From Microbacterium sp. 18062 (GTDB taxonomy: Bacteria; Actinomycetota; Actinomycetes; Actinomycetales; Microbacteriaceae), in contig NZ_CACSKB010000005.1 of assembly GCF_902706225.1 (NCBI RefSeq), forward strand, positions 1-64,000: a stretch of DNA of 64,000 nucleotides, read 5' to 3'. Below are positions 34,794-43,401 of the stretch, in pieces. The notes under the pieces were generated by a model that saw nothing but the letters and a program-made list of their open reading frames with translations, ran no database searches and was not told the DNA's origin. The stretch's first letter is position 1. The number at the start of each line of letters is the position of its first letter. A program made the position numbers and the translations under genes.

Positions 34794-34808
34794 TCGCATC
34801 AGATGCGA
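34794..34808. promoter_or_regulatory. Third copy of the TCGCATCWGATGCGA palindrome
   Basis: TCGCATCAGATGCGA is a perfect palindrome, 15 bp with one central base, about 145 bp upstream of the second copy. It lies between the recombinase module and the DNA methyltransferase, and could mark the end of the module or an operator for the divergent promoter. The rest of 34655-34938 has no gene. Confidence 0.55.
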
Positions 34809-34938
34809 TTCGTCATCGTCGATCGTTGATTGCCGATCGTGTGGAGCACCTTGAGAGGAGGCTCGGTCGGTCACGACGCCCGCGATAGACGGCGCGAACT
34901 CTGGGGCGGCGAGGCATGGGCTTCGCGGGCGTCCGAGT

Positions 34939-34984
34939 GGGCGTACCTGGCTGGCATCGAGTTCGTCGGGCAACGGCGGCGAAC
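34939..34984 (+). promoter_or_regulatory. Leader motif and hairpin before the DNA methyltransferase
   Basis: GGGCGTACCTGG (34939-34950) fits the recurrent CGYACCTG leader motif of the ICE core. It is followed by GTTCGTCG (34961-34968) pairing with CGGCGAAC (34977-34984) through one G-U. The start codon is at 35007. Confidence 0.55.
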
Positions 34985-35006
34985 ATGCTCAGAGAGCAGG
35001 TACTCC

Positions 35007-36104
35007 ATGCCGCGCGAGGTTCCACATGCCTACGGTTCCCACGAGCTTCCTGTCGAGATCGACCGCGATGGGGCAGTGATCCTCGGCGGGGACTCGGTGG
35101 GCGTTCTTCCCCGGCTGGCGCCGTCGATCGCAGACGCGCTGGTGACCGACCCGCCGTATGGGCTCGAGTTCAGTGGGCACGCCTGGGACGGAGCATCGGG
35201 GTTCGCCGAGTCGCTGCCGGACGTCGATGTATCGGCAATGAGCACACCGGAGGTGTTCGAAGCGTGGTGCGCAGCGTGGGCGCACGGCGCGTTGCACGCA
35301 CTGAAGCCCGGCGCCCATCTGGCTGCGTTCGGCGGCACGCGCACCTGGCACCGCATGGTGCGCGGGATCGAGAGCGCGGGGTTCGAAGTGCGCGATCAGA
35401 TTGCGTGGCTGTACTCGTCGGGGATGCCGAAGAGCATGGACCTCGGGTACGCGCTGGACAAGCGCAACGGGGTGCTGCGCCCGGACCGGATGGTGCAGGA
35501 GTCGGGCGGCGAGGGTGTGCTCGGTGCAACGCGGCGGGTAGTGCACCAGGGCGCACCGGTGAGCAATGAAGCCCAGCAGTGGGAGGGATGGGGCACGGGG
35601 CTGCGGCCATCGTTCGAGCCGATCATCATCGCCCGCAAGCCGATACCAGGGACGGTGGTCGACAGTGTGCGGATGCACGGCACCGGCGCGTTGCACATCG
35701 ATTCGGCGCGCTTCGGCGACGACGGCCGGTGGCCTGCCAACGCGGCGCTGGATACGGCGCAAGCCGAGTCGCTGGACTTGCTGACGGGATCATGGCGAGG
35801 CGTTTCCGCCTCGGCCCGGTTCCCGATCTTCCGTTACGAGCACAAGCCTCCCGGGTCCGAGCGCCCTCGCGCGTTCGGCGTCTCGCACTCGACCGTGAAG
35901 CCACTGTCGTTGATGCGCTGGCTGGTGCGTCTGATCACCCCACCCGGCGGCCTCGTCCTGGAACCCTTCGCTGGCTCGGGCGCCACAATCGAGGCGGCGC
36001 TAGAGGAAGGGATGCGGGTGGTCGCGATCGAGAAGGACGCGAGCTTCATCCCACTGATTGCGTCTCGCATCGACCGTGTCGAGATGCGTCGCACCGAAGG
36101 GTGA
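35007..36104 (+). CDS. DNA methyltransferase of the beta class (DPPY)
   Basis: A 365-residue site-specific methyltransferase. Catalytic motif IV (VTDPPYGLEFSGHAWDG, about residue 43) comes before the SAM-binding motif (LEPFAGSGATIEAALEEGMRV, near the C-terminus), the order of beta-class N6-adenine or N4-cytosine enzymes. No partner nuclease is adjacent, so it is probably an orphan enzyme that protects the ICE from restriction in new hosts or marks its DNA. The ATG at 35007 follows AGAGAGCAGG; longer starts are possible. A core-type leader motif precedes it, placing it in the ICE backbone and not with the recombinase module. Confidence 0.85.
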   Translation: MPREVPHAYGSHELPVEIDRDGAVILGGDSVGVLPRLAPSIADALVTDPPYGLEFSGHAWDGASGFAESLPDVDVSAMSTPEVFEAWCAAWAHGALHALKPGAHLAAFGGTRTWHRMVRGIESAGFEVRDQIAWLYSSGMPKSMDLGYALDKRNGVLRPDRMVQESGGEGVLGATRRVVHQGAPVSNEAQQWEGWGTGLRPSFEPIIIARKPIPGTVVDSVRMHGTGALHIDSARFGDDGRWPANAALDTAQAESLDLLTGSWRGVSASARFPIFRYEHKPPGSERPRAFGVSHSTVKPLSLMRWLVRLITPPGGLVLEPFAGSGATIEAALEEGMRVVAIEKDASFIPLIASRIDRVEMRRTEG

Positions 36105-36132
36105 TGAGGGGTGCGTCGGCGCAGTGACCGGG

Positions 36133-36414
36133 CTACTTCCCCGGCCACTTGACGCCGTCGCCGGACGGCAACAGTTCGCTGACCTCGAGCTGTAGAGCCT
36201 GCGCTAAGCGCACCAGGATCTTCAGTGACGGGTTGGCTGGGGATCCGGGTTTCCAGAACCCACGCTCAAGCTGCTGGTAGTGCGTGCGGGTCAGCCCGGC
36301 CTGGTGGGCGAGGTTCTCTTGCGTGACGTTCAACGCGATCCTTCGACGCTGCAGCTCAATCCCGAGGGTCTTGGCGTACTCCTCCCAGGTCGAAGGCACG
36401 GTGGAGTAGGACAC
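36133..36414 (-). CDS. XRE-family regulator of the ICE core
   Basis: About 93 residues beginning VSYSTVPSTWEEYAKTLG, with an XRE helix-turn-helix (LNVTQENLAHQAGLTRTHYQQLERG) followed by PANPSLKILVRLAQALQLEVSELLP. Small regulators of this form are common beside the primase in actinobacterial ICEs. I prefer the GTG at 36414; the frame stays open to 36489, but the upstream stretch includes AT-rich promoter-like DNA (about 36455-36480). It is convergent with the methyltransferase and divergent from the primase, so it could repress the core leftward or rightward. Confidence 0.75.
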   Translation of the reverse strand: MSYSTVPSTWEEYAKTLGIELQRRRIALNVTQENLAHQAGLTRTHYQQLERGFWKPGSPANPSLKILVRLAQALQLEVSELLPSGDGVKWPGK

Positions 36415-36797
36415 CTCTCTACGCTGACGAGCGCAACCACCTTCCGTCAGCCAGAAATATCCGGCATAATTTATCTGGCCTCCGGGCACAACCGCTCAGA
36501 GCGCCGACCGTCCATCTTGTGAACCTCTCGCGGGTCCATCACGCGAGGGTGAGTCTGGCGGGCAGCCACGGGACGTCGCTGAATCGCGCAAGTCCGTTGC
36601 TCAAACACGCATCCTCGCGCGGAGCGCTGGACGGAGCTTGACTGTCGGGTTCGGATCGATAGATGCCGCACCTGCGTCCTCGAGACAACCAAGGGCCTGT
36701 CTCTCGGCCAGGTTAGCGGCTACGCGTAACCGGCGGTGACGCGCACCTGACTCTTGCGGTTCGGCGCTCGCCTCCCGAGCCGCGAGAGGAGGCGGAC
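36415..36797. promoter_or_regulatory. Regulatory gap between XRE gene and primase, with leader motif
   Basis: A 380-bp divergent region without a gene. It holds an AT-rich island near 36460-36475 that may be the XRE promoter, an inverted repeat CTCGCG/CGCGAG around 36523-36545, GGTTA/TAACC near 36711-36731, and the leader motif GCGCACCTGA (36741-36750). The motif is followed by a 9-bp hairpin (36756-36764 with 36775-36783) and the ribosome binding site of the primase gene. Confidence 0.55.
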
Positions 36798-37685
36798 ATG
36801 ATCCAGGCACTACAGGAAACCCTGAGCGCGGTCGGCGCGCACCGCGGCACAATGCGCGACGCCGCCCTGATGTACGCGGCGGCGGGCCTCGACGTGTTCC
36901 CCTGCGCCCCGGGCGGCAAGCAGCCACTGACCACACGCGGATACCGCGACGCAACCACCGGCGCGCGCCGCATCCGCGGCTGGTGGGCATGGCAGCCCAA
37001 GGCGAACATCGGCATCGCCACCGGGCACGGACTGGACGTGCTCGACATCGACGTGCACGCCGGCGGCGACGGCTACGCCGTCCTCGAACGCCTCCACCGC
37101 ACGGGCATGGTCACCGGAGCGCTCGCCGCGGTGCGCACCCCGTCGGGAGGCACGCACCTGTACTTCCCCTCCGAGGCCGACCGGCCGCAGCAGACGTGGT
37201 CACGCGGCACGAGTCACGTCGACTTCCGCGGCACCGACGGCTACGTCCTCGCCCCGCCCTCGACGGTGATCGATCGGGGCAGACGAGCGGGGTACACGAT
37301 CCTGACGCTCAACACCGAACCACGCCCGGTCGACGGGGACCGGATACGCGAGCTCCTCACTCCCATCCGGCCACGAGTCACCGTCACCACGGCCCTCGCG
37401 GGTTCTGCGCCCGCGGAATCCGAGCGACTCACGCACTGGCTCGGCGCTGCCGTGGAGGGCAACCGCAACGCGAGCCTGTTCTGGGCGGCGTGCCGACTGG
37501 CCGAACACGGCATCGACGAGCAGGGCATCCACGATCTTCTGGATCGGCCAGCGCTCGGTGTCGGGCTCGGCGCACGGGAGATCGACGCGACCATCCGATC
37601 TGCGTGGCGCACAGTTCAGCTCACACCCGCTGCGGACGCTGGGGGCCGATCAGCTGGCCCAGTCCCGGGAGCCGTGCGGCGATGA
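36798..37685 (+). CDS. Bifunctional DNA primase/polymerase
   Basis: A 295-residue archaeo-eukaryotic-type primase-polymerase (prim-pol). The fold signature is visible: DVFPCAPGGKQPLTTRGY near residue 33, the metal-binding VLDIDVHAGGDG (about 81) and the His in SGGTHLYFPSE (about 117), then FRGTDGYVLAPPS. It likely primes synthesis on transferred single-stranded ICE DNA. No helicase domain follows, unlike phage versions. GAGAGGAGG lies before the ATG. The end overlaps the DUF2637 gene by ATGA. Confidence 0.88.
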   Translation: MIQALQETLSAVGAHRGTMRDAALMYAAAGLDVFPCAPGGKQPLTTRGYRDATTGARRIRGWWAWQPKANIGIATGHGLDVLDIDVHAGGDGYAVLERLHRTGMVTGALAAVRTPSGGTHLYFPSEADRPQQTWSRGTSHVDFRGTDGYVLAPPSTVIDRGRRAGYTILTLNTEPRPVDGDRIRELLTPIRPRVTVTTALAGSAPAESERLTHWLGAAVEGNRNASLFWAACRLAEHGIDEQGIHDLLDRPALGVGLGAREIDATIRSAWRTVQLTPAADAGGRSAGPVPGAVRR

Positions 37686-38398
37686 GCTCGCCCGCCGCGC
37701 CCCGCACCGCCTCACTGACGGATGCAGGTGTGGCCGGGCCCGCGACCGGGGTGCCACGGTTGGTGATCGCCAGCAGCGTCACCGGCACACTGGTGCTCGC
37801 GCTGGGCGCGTTCTGGCTGTCGTTCACTACGTTGCAGGATCTGGCGATCATGGCCGGGATCCCCGCCGGCCAGGCGTGGGTGTGGCCGCTGATCGTGGAC
37901 GGGGTGATCCTCGAAGCGACCATCTCCGTTGTCGCGCTACGCAACCAGGCACCCGCGGCGCGGCGCTACGCCTGGCTGCTGCTGGCATCCGGCGCCGGCG
38001 TGTCCGTGGCGGCGAACATCACGCACGCGATCGTCGCCGCCGACGCGCGCGTACCCGCCGTGGTCGCTGCCCTGGTCGCCTCGGTGCCCCCGCTGGTGCT
38101 GCTGGCCATGACCCACCTGACCGTCGAGCTCACCCGCAACGCCGCCCCGCCTCACGCCGCTGGCATGCCCACGACCCGACCGGACGAGCGCGCAACAGCG
38201 AAGCCAGCGCGCACGCGCACGGCGACTAGCCGGTCGGAGCGGGCTCGCGGTGACCAGGAGACCCGGGAGCAGGCGGCACGGCTCGCGGCCGACGGCGTCT
38301 CGCAACGGCAGATCGCGACACAGCTGGGCGTGCACCCGACCACGATCGGCCGCTGGCTGGCCGCACCTGACGAAGACAAGGAAGGAGATTCCCCATGA
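37682..38398 (+). CDS. DUF2637 membrane protein with C-terminal HTH
   Basis: A 238-residue protein with four TM helices in the first 155 residues (the DUF2637 part, GFWLSF-like AFWLSFTTLQDLAIMAGI) and a cytosolic tail ending in an HTH, QAARLAADGVSQRQIATQLGVHPTTIGRWL. DUF2637 proteins are frequent in actinobacterial plasmids and ICEs and are linked to transfer or spread; the exact role is unknown. It is coupled by ATGA overlaps to the primase and the next gene. Confidence 0.8.
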   Translation: MSSPAAPRTASLTDAGVAGPATGVPRLVIASSVTGTLVLALGAFWLSFTTLQDLAIMAGIPAGQAWVWPLIVDGVILEATISVVALRNQAPAARRYAWLLLASGAGVSVAANITHAIVAADARVPAVVAALVASVPPLVLLAMTHLTVELTRNAAPPHAAGMPTTRPDERATAKPARTRTATSRSERARGDQETREQAARLAADGVSQRQIATQLGVHPTTIGRWLAAPDEDKEGDSP

Positions 38399-38793
38399 CC
38401 GACCCCACACCCTCGGAACCCGCAAGCAGCGGGACCCCACCCGAGCACGACCAGCACGATCAGCACGACAGCGAGCGCGTGGACCCCGACGGCGCGCATG
38501 TCATCGCCCGCCACGGTGACCCGAGCGTTGCCCGCACGGCGACACCGGCAGGACACGAGGAGACCCATGTCGACTGGGTTCGTCCCACCGACATGGCCGC
38601 CCGCGCCGGCGCCCGTGTGATGGAGAAGACCGCGGACCTGAACCAGGACGTCCACGAGCTCGTCCGCCAAGCATCCCGCGACGGCGCGGCCCGCATCCGC
38701 CGTGCGCTCTCGCACCGCGAGGTGGACCTGACCCCGGATGCGCCGACCAGCCCCGCGCAGCCCGTGCTGGGCAGGCAGGGGGTGAGCCGGTGA
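38395..38793 (+). CDS. Hypothetical ICE core protein
   Basis: A 132-residue, hydrophilic protein, His/Asp-rich at the start (EHDQHDQHDSERVDPDG) with an amphipathic helix near residues 68-105 (ARAGARVMEKTADLNQDVHELVRQASRDGAARI). No family recognised. It is translationally coupled to DUF2637, so it probably works with the membrane protein. The gene's end forms one arm of a strong hairpin. Confidence 0.6.
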   Translation: MTDPTPSEPASSGTPPEHDQHDQHDSERVDPDGAHVIARHGDPSVARTATPAGHEETHVDWVRPTDMAARAGARVMEKTADLNQDVHELVRQASRDGAARIRRALSHREVDLTPDAPTSPAQPVLGRQGVSR

Positions 38794-38806
38794 CCTCTGC
38801 CTGCCC
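38769..38806. terminator. Hairpin at the end of the primase operon
   Basis: GGGCAGGCAG (38769-38778) pairs perfectly with CTGCCTGCCC (38797-38806) across the stop codon. There is no T-run. It could end or attenuate the primase-DUF2637 transcript. Downstream to 39040 there is another hairpin (CGGAGG/CCTCCG, about 38956-38973) and no gene. Confidence 0.5.
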
Positions 38807-38998
38807 GGGCAGCCACCCGACGCCCGGCCCCGCATCCACCTTCTGACCAACCATCTTTCCGTCGCCACAGCGCGGCGGCACCACTCACCGCGGCAGCCCG
38901 TGTGCATCGCGGCGCGGCTCAGTGACGCCTGAAACCAGCGCTCCGCGCGGAGGCACTCGCCTCCGGGGAGGGCGCGGCGGGTCATTCAGCGGATGCGG

Positions 38999-39010
38999 GT
39001 TCATACCTCG
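38999..39010 (+). promoter_or_regulatory. Leader motif (weak copy)
   Basis: GTTCATACCTCG resembles the CGYACCTG leader motif with two changes, 31 bp before the start at 39041. No following hairpin is clear. Confidence 0.3.
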
Positions 39011-39040
39011 CTTGCACCCAGATCCGTTGAGGGAGTCGCT

Positions 39041-39871
39041 ATGCATGATCCATTCGTCCCGGACGCCGACCACGCCGGTCCGGACTTCACCACACCGGAG
39101 GGCCTGCGCCAGGTCCTCCTCGACCTGAACACCCACAATGCGTGGGCGACCAGCTCGGTGGCCGCCGAGCTCATGGTCTACGCCACCGCGAAGTACACCC
39201 CGGTCGCCCGTGCCTGGCACCGCGACCCGGCCGACGCCGCCTATGAGGCCTTCATCGCCATGCGGCAGCGCACGACCGTGAAGGCAGACGACCCGTGGGC
39301 GGTGGTGACCCGCGCGGTCGCGCTCGGCATCGCCGCCGAGGTCCACGCCGACCGGGACATGACCAGCCAGGACAAGGCCCGCCGCCCCTCGAAGCGTCCC
39401 AACGAGGAGCCCGTGCGCGCCGGGCACTACGAGGAGTTCTTCTACGACGTCCACCCCCACGCCACCGAGCTCGTTGGCAGCGCGGGCCGGGACGATGACG
39501 GGTCCGCGGACCCGGTGATTCGCACCGTGTGCGTGTTCCTCGTCGTCGCCGGGTGGCCCGCCCGCCAGGTCGAGCAGGCCGTGGACTACATCGCGCACCG
39601 CGTCGCGTCGCTGTCCTCGGGCGAGTCGGCCGTCGACATCGTCTCCAAGGACCTCAGCATTGCCGTCCGCTTCGGCTACCGCCGCGACGAGTGGGCCGAG
39701 CTCGTGCGCCTGCTCGTCGGAGTTCCCGCCGGACGCCGCCGGTCCGGACGGCACGGGCTGCTCGCGCGGGTGCTGCTCGGTGACGACGTCGCGGAGCTGC
39801 TCTCCGATGGCGCCCTGCTGGACGTGGCCCGCCGGATGGCGCCCGTACCTGACGTGCGGGAAGGACGGTGA
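39041..39871 (+). CDS. Conserved-type ICE protein of unknown function
   Basis: A 276-residue soluble protein. The ATG at 39041 follows GAGGGAG. The middle (DDPWAVVTRAVALGIAAEVHADRDMTSQDKARRP) resembles the region-2-like helices of replication or sigma-like regulators in related ICEs, and a helical C-terminal half follows. No enzyme motif seen. The next gene starts 6 bp after it, so it likely acts with the ParB-like protein. Confidence 0.6.
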   Translation: MHDPFVPDADHAGPDFTTPEGLRQVLLDLNTHNAWATSSVAAELMVYATAKYTPVARAWHRDPADAAYEAFIAMRQRTTVKADDPWAVVTRAVALGIAAEVHADRDMTSQDKARRPSKRPNEEPVRAGHYEEFFYDVHPHATELVGSAGRDDDGSADPVIRTVCVFLVVAGWPARQVEQAVDYIAHRVASLSSGESAVDIVSKDLSIAVRFGYRRDEWAELVRLLVGVPAGRRRSGRHGLLARVLLGDDVAELLSDGALLDVARRMAPVPDVREGR

Positions 39872-39877
39872 GCGGCT

Positions 39878-40951
39878 ATGGCGCGGGGGCACTTGCTCAT
39901 GGAGCAGGCGATCGGTCAGATCCGCCGCGGCTCCCAGTACCGACGCGACCCGGACGAGGACCTCGACGAGCTGTGCGGATCGTTGGAGCGGGTCGGGATC
40001 CTCAACCCGCCGGCGATCACCGAGGGCTCCGTGTTGATCACGGGGAACCGGCGGCTGGCAGCGATGGAACGCCTGGGCTGGCGGGTCACCCCGGTGTGGG
40101 TGGTGCCGGACGTGTCCGACAAGCTCTCCTACGTCCTCGCGATCCGCGACGAGCAGACCCTGCAGAAGGCCCTGAAGCCGTTGGAGCAGGCGGAGCTGTA
40201 CGAGGAGCTGAAGGCTCTCTATGCAGAGGATGCGCAGCGTCGCGACGCCGCCACGCGGTTCGGTTCTCCGGACCGTAATGACCGCGTCGCCGAGGTGAGA
40301 GACGGGGGTGCCGAATCGGCACCCCCGTCCGGAGGAGGCAAAGTACGGGTCCAGGCCGCGCGTGCGGTCACGGGGCGGGACTCGCGGACCATGCTCGAGC
40401 AGATCAACGAGCTGCGCCGCATCGCCGCGGACGATCTCGAGGACCCATATGTGCGGCAGGAAGCAGCCGAGGCGCTGATCGAGCTGAACACCGACGGAAA
40501 AGTCAACGGCCGCTACCTGCACGTCAAATCCGCACAGAACCTCGCCGGGATCCGTCGCGCTGCCGACGACCCCGATGCCCCAGAGACGGTGCGTGCGTCG
40601 GCGAAGCAGGAGCTGCAGACCCTGGAGAAGCTGGAGCAGCCCGCGGAGGTCGCGAAGGAGTCCAGCCTGGCGCTGGCCCGCCTGACGCAGCTGCGCGAGA
40701 GCGCGGGCACGGCCGAGCGGATCGGGTGGAAGGATGCGGACCCGCTGCTGCGCGAGAAACACCAGATCCGCAAGCTCGTCGACCTGCTGCGCCGCGAGCA
40801 CGGCTGGTGGGACCGGTTCGACCCGACCGACTTCGGCCGCCACGCCGAACCCGACCAGTGGGAGCTCGTGGACACCTACATCACGGCGGCCGCGACGTTC
40901 CTGGCGACGGCGCGCACGGCGCGGGAGGAGACGGCTGATGCCGACGTTTGA
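39878..40951 (+). CDS. ParB-like protein of the ICE core
   Basis: A 357-residue protein with an N-terminal ParB/Srx domain (ERVGILNPPAITEGSVLITGNRRLAAMERLGW, about residues 35-66) and a mainly helical C-terminal part. There is no ParA, so it is more likely a regulator or DNA-organising factor of the ICE than a full partition system. Its start is preceded by CCGTACCTGA inside the end of the previous gene. It overlaps the next gene by 14 bp. Confidence 0.75.
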   Translation: MARGHLLMEQAIGQIRRGSQYRRDPDEDLDELCGSLERVGILNPPAITEGSVLITGNRRLAAMERLGWRVTPVWVVPDVSDKLSYVLAIRDEQTLQKALKPLEQAELYEELKALYAEDAQRRDAATRFGSPDRNDRVAEVRDGGAESAPPSGGGKVRVQAARAVTGRDSRTMLEQINELRRIAADDLEDPYVRQEAAEALIELNTDGKVNGRYLHVKSAQNLAGIRRAADDPDAPETVRASAKQELQTLEKLEQPAEVAKESSLALARLTQLRESAGTAERIGWKDADPLLREKHQIRKLVDLLRREHGWWDRFDPTDFGRHAEPDQWELVDTYITAAATFLATARTAREETADADV

Positions 40952-41390
40952 GGATCCGGCGCAGGACGCGGACGAACTCGGTGAAGCTGCCCGCGGGCTC
41001 GCGTACGCCACGCGGCACATCTCCGTCCCCGAGGACACCTACCGGGTGCTGGGCTCGATGCACTATGCGCTGACGAGCGTGCAGCAGTCGCTTCGGCAGC
41101 TGGCGGACTGGCACGAACGGCGCAGCCCGTTCGCGGCGACCGACGACGGCAACCGCACGGCCAGCCAGGAGCACGCGGCCAAGGCATCTGGCTGGCTGAC
41201 GATCGCCGCCGCATCCATGGACCAGGTCGTCCAGCTCGTCATGGCCGCACAGAGTGAGAACGGCCGGATCGCCTGGCAACCCGAGCCCAGCCCCTTGGAC
41301 CGAGTGCTGCAGGAACGATCCGCCTCCCTCGACCCGGAGACCCCGGCGACCGGCGAAGCGCGGGAGGACGCGAGGCGCCGGCTGCAGTGA
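40938..41390 (+). CDS. Hypothetical ICE core protein
   Basis: A 150-residue helical protein (ARGLAYATRHISVPEDTYRVLGSMHYALTSVQQSLRQLADWHERR). No catalytic motif or TM segment. Relatives travel with ParB-like and VirB8-like genes in actinobacterial ICEs. It overlaps the ParB-like gene and ends 58 bp before the next start. Confidence 0.6.
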   Translation: MPTFEDPAQDADELGEAARGLAYATRHISVPEDTYRVLGSMHYALTSVQQSLRQLADWHERRSPFAATDDGNRTASQEHAAKASGWLTIAAASMDQVVQLVMAAQSENGRIAWQPEPSPLDRVLQERSASLDPETPATGEAREDARRRLQ

Positions 41391-41400
41391 CCTGCGCGGG

Positions 41401-41412
41401 GTGCGCACCTGA
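41401..41412 (+). promoter_or_regulatory. Leader motif
   Basis: GTGCGCACCTGA, 37 bp before the VirB8-like gene. CCTG of the motif could also pair with CAGG beside the ribosome binding site. Confidence 0.5.
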
Positions 41413-41448
41413 TCAGAGCCAGACGACTCGGACAGGAGGCACCTCGTC

Positions 41449-42147
41449 ATGACCGACCCCGCCACCACCGGCCCAGACCGCGCCCGCCGACTGCGGCTGA
41501 TCATCTCCCTCGCCGCCGCCGGCATCATCCTCGCCATCCTGACCGGCATCGGCATCTACGGACTGGTCACCGGCCCGGCCACATCCCGGCCCGGTCCCAC
41601 CGAGCCGACCGGGCCGACGGTCCCGGGGCCGACGGTCCCGTCCTCACCGACGACGGGACCGGCGGAGCTTCCGCCCCTGCCCGAAACGACGAATCCGGAA
41701 CGGTTCGCGGAGGCCGCAGCGGAGGCTCTGTTCGTCTGGGACACGTTCACCACGTTCGCGCCCGATGATCATCGGGCGGTGCTGCTGGCAGCCGCGGACC
41801 CGTCCGGAACGGAGACGCCCGGGCTGATCAGCGACCTGTCGAACTACCTGCCCTCGGCGGCGACATGGCGAGATCTGCAGGAGTACCGCACCGCGCAGTG
41901 GATCGACATCGACCGCCTCTACGTCCCCGACCAGTGGTACGAGGCCGTCGCTGCCGCCGACGGGCAGCTCGCCGACGGACTCATCGCCTACACGGTCGAG
42001 GGCACCAGGCACCGGGAGGGCGTCTGGTTCGACGAGCAAGTCACCTCCCAACATGCGGTGGCGTTCACGATGTTCCTCTCCTGCCCGCCGGCCACCGACC
42101 GGTGCGTGCTACTGCGCCTGTCGCAGCTGGACAACCCGCTGCGCTGA
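41449..42147 (+). CDS. Single-TM envelope protein, VirB8-like candidate
   Basis: A 232-residue protein with a short cytosolic N-terminus, one TM helix (about residues 17-38), a Pro/Thr-rich linker (about 45-72) and an extracytoplasmic alpha/beta domain (FAEAAAEALFVWDTFT onward). This is the layout of VirB8/TcpC, the scaffold of Gram-positive type IV channels, and its position before the cell wall hydrolase fits. The assignment rests on topology and context, not on a clear sequence match. Confidence 0.6.
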   Translation: MTDPATTGPDRARRLRLIISLAAAGIILAILTGIGIYGLVTGPATSRPGPTEPTGPTVPGPTVPSSPTTGPAELPPLPETTNPERFAEAAAEALFVWDTFTTFAPDDHRAVLLAAADPSGTETPGLISDLSNYLPSAATWRDLQEYRTAQWIDIDRLYVPDQWYEAVAAADGQLADGLIAYTVEGTRHREGVWFDEQVTSQHAVAFTMFLSCPPATDRCVLLRLSQLDNPLR

Positions 42148-42162
42148 GACAGGAGCGGCGTG

Positions 42163-43332
42163 ATGAAGAAGGCTCTGCTGCTCCTGCTCGTCGGGGTGCT
42201 GTTCGCGCCGATGCTGTCGCTGATCGGCGTCGGGGTGCTGGTGAACCCCGCGGTGACGAACCAGGCGATGTGCATCGCCAGCGGCGTCGTCCTTGGCCCG
42301 GTCCCAGACTCGCTGGAGGTCACCACGCGTGACGGGACGACGTTCACCCTGAAACGTCAGCAGCTCACCCACGCGGCCACGATCACCGAGACCGGCGCCC
42401 GCACCCCCGGGGTGGGACGGGACGGGATCATCATCGCACTGATGGCCGCGCTGACCGAGTCCACGCTGCGGCAGCTGGCGAACACCGGTGCCTACCCCGA
42501 GTCGGGCGAGTTCCCCAACGACGGCAACGGGTCGGATCATGACTCGCTCGGGCTGTTCCAGATGCGGCCCGTGGCGGGGTGGGGCACGGTCGCCGAGCTC
42601 ATGGACACCGGCTACCAAGCGCGCGCGTTCTACGGCGGGCCGGATGGTCCGAACTACCCGTCGCCGCGGGGTCTGCTGGACATCCCCGGGTGGCAGCAGA
42701 TGGACAAGGGCGAGGCCGCCCAGGCGGTCGAGGTCTCCGCCTACCCGGACCGATACCAGAACTACGAACCCGTCGCCCGAGCCATCCTGCAAGCCCTCAC
42801 CCCGGGAGGCGGCAGCGGCGGGTCCGGTGTGCCGGGCGATGCGAGCATCCCGGAGACCACGGGCCTGGTGTTCCCGCTGCCCAACGGCACCTACACGCAC
42901 ACCTCGGACTTCGGATGGCGCAGCGACCCGTTCACCGGCGAGAGAAGCTTCCACGCCGGCACCGACTGGGCCGCCGCCGACGGCACCCCGATCTTCGCCC
43001 TCGCCGACGGCGTCGTCACCTACGCCGGGATGGTCGGGGGCACTTCGGGGCAGATCACGATCGAGCACACCATCGATGGGGAACGCATCGCGAGCGTCTA
43101 CATCCACATGTGGGCGCACGGCATCCACGTCCAGGCCGGTGACCGCATCGCCGCCGGGCAGCACATCGGCGACGTCGGCTCCAGCGGCCGATCCACCGGC
43201 CCGCACCTGCACTTCCAGCTGCACCCCGGCGGCGCGGGCGCCTCCCCGGTCGATGCGATCCCGTGGCTGGCCGACCACGGCGTTGAAGGCCTCGATGCTC
43301 CAACCAGCGGCGGCCCGGGCTGCGCCTTCTAG
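42163..43332 (+). CDS. Cell wall hydrolase with M23 peptidase domain (VirB1-like)
   Basis: A 389-residue exported protein: signal anchor at residues 4-28, a lysozyme-like/transglycosylase-type region (IIIALMAALTESTLRQLANTGAYP, SLGLFQMRPVAGWG) and an M23 metallopeptidase domain with FHAGTDWAAA (about residue 263) and PHLHFQL (about 347), the zinc ligands. It opens the peptidoglycan for the transfer channel. AGGAG precedes ATG 42163. Confidence 0.88.
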   Translation: MKKALLLLLVGVLFAPMLSLIGVGVLVNPAVTNQAMCIASGVVLGPVPDSLEVTTRDGTTFTLKRQQLTHAATITETGARTPGVGRDGIIIALMAALTESTLRQLANTGAYPESGEFPNDGNGSDHDSLGLFQMRPVAGWGTVAELMDTGYQARAFYGGPDGPNYPSPRGLLDIPGWQQMDKGEAAQAVEVSAYPDRYQNYEPVARAILQALTPGGGSGGSGVPGDASIPETTGLVFPLPNGTYTHTSDFGWRSDPFTGERSFHAGTDWAAADGTPIFALADGVVTYAGMVGGTSGQITIEHTIDGERIASVYIHMWAHGIHVQAGDRIAAGQHIGDVGSSGRSTGPHLHFQLHPGGAGASPVDAIPWLADHGVEGLDAPTSGGPGCAF

Positions 43333-43352
43333 GACTGGACCGCCCGGGCCGG

Positions 43353-43367
43353 GTGCGCACCTGTGCG
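43353..43367 (+). promoter_or_regulatory. Leader motif with small hairpin
   Basis: GTGCGCACCTGT (43353-43364). CGCAC and GTGCG within and after it can form a 5-bp stem (43356-43367). Start codon at 43402. Confidence 0.5.
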
Positions 43368-43401
43368 GTGAGAAGCCTGCTGTGATGGAGAGGAAACCGC
43401 T

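Larger units (their letters stand above)
31586..34809 (-). mobile_element. Tn554-like recombinase module
   Basis: Two tyrosine recombinases of different type plus a small HTH protein, joined by 4-bp overlaps, match the tnpA-tnpB-tnpC plan of Tn554-family transposons, in altered order (A, HTH, B). Palindromes cluster upstream of the first gene. I could not fix the module's ends, since Tn554 elements have no terminal inverted repeats, and cargo may extend further. The first recombinase is frameshifted. Confidence 0.6.

Noticed and set aside
38885..41038. 717-codon minus-strand frame across the ParB-like region
   Set aside because: It covers two well-supported plus-strand genes with ribosome binding sites and domain motifs. 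Its composition (Val/Leu/Gly/Arg, many His) is typical of antisense high-GC frames.
35339..43213. Copies of CGCACCTG inside the methyltransferase, primase and M23 genes
   Set aside because: They encode ordinary residues (for example the catalytic HLHF region), lie far from start codons, and are expected by chance in high-GC DNA, so I did not count them as leader motifs.
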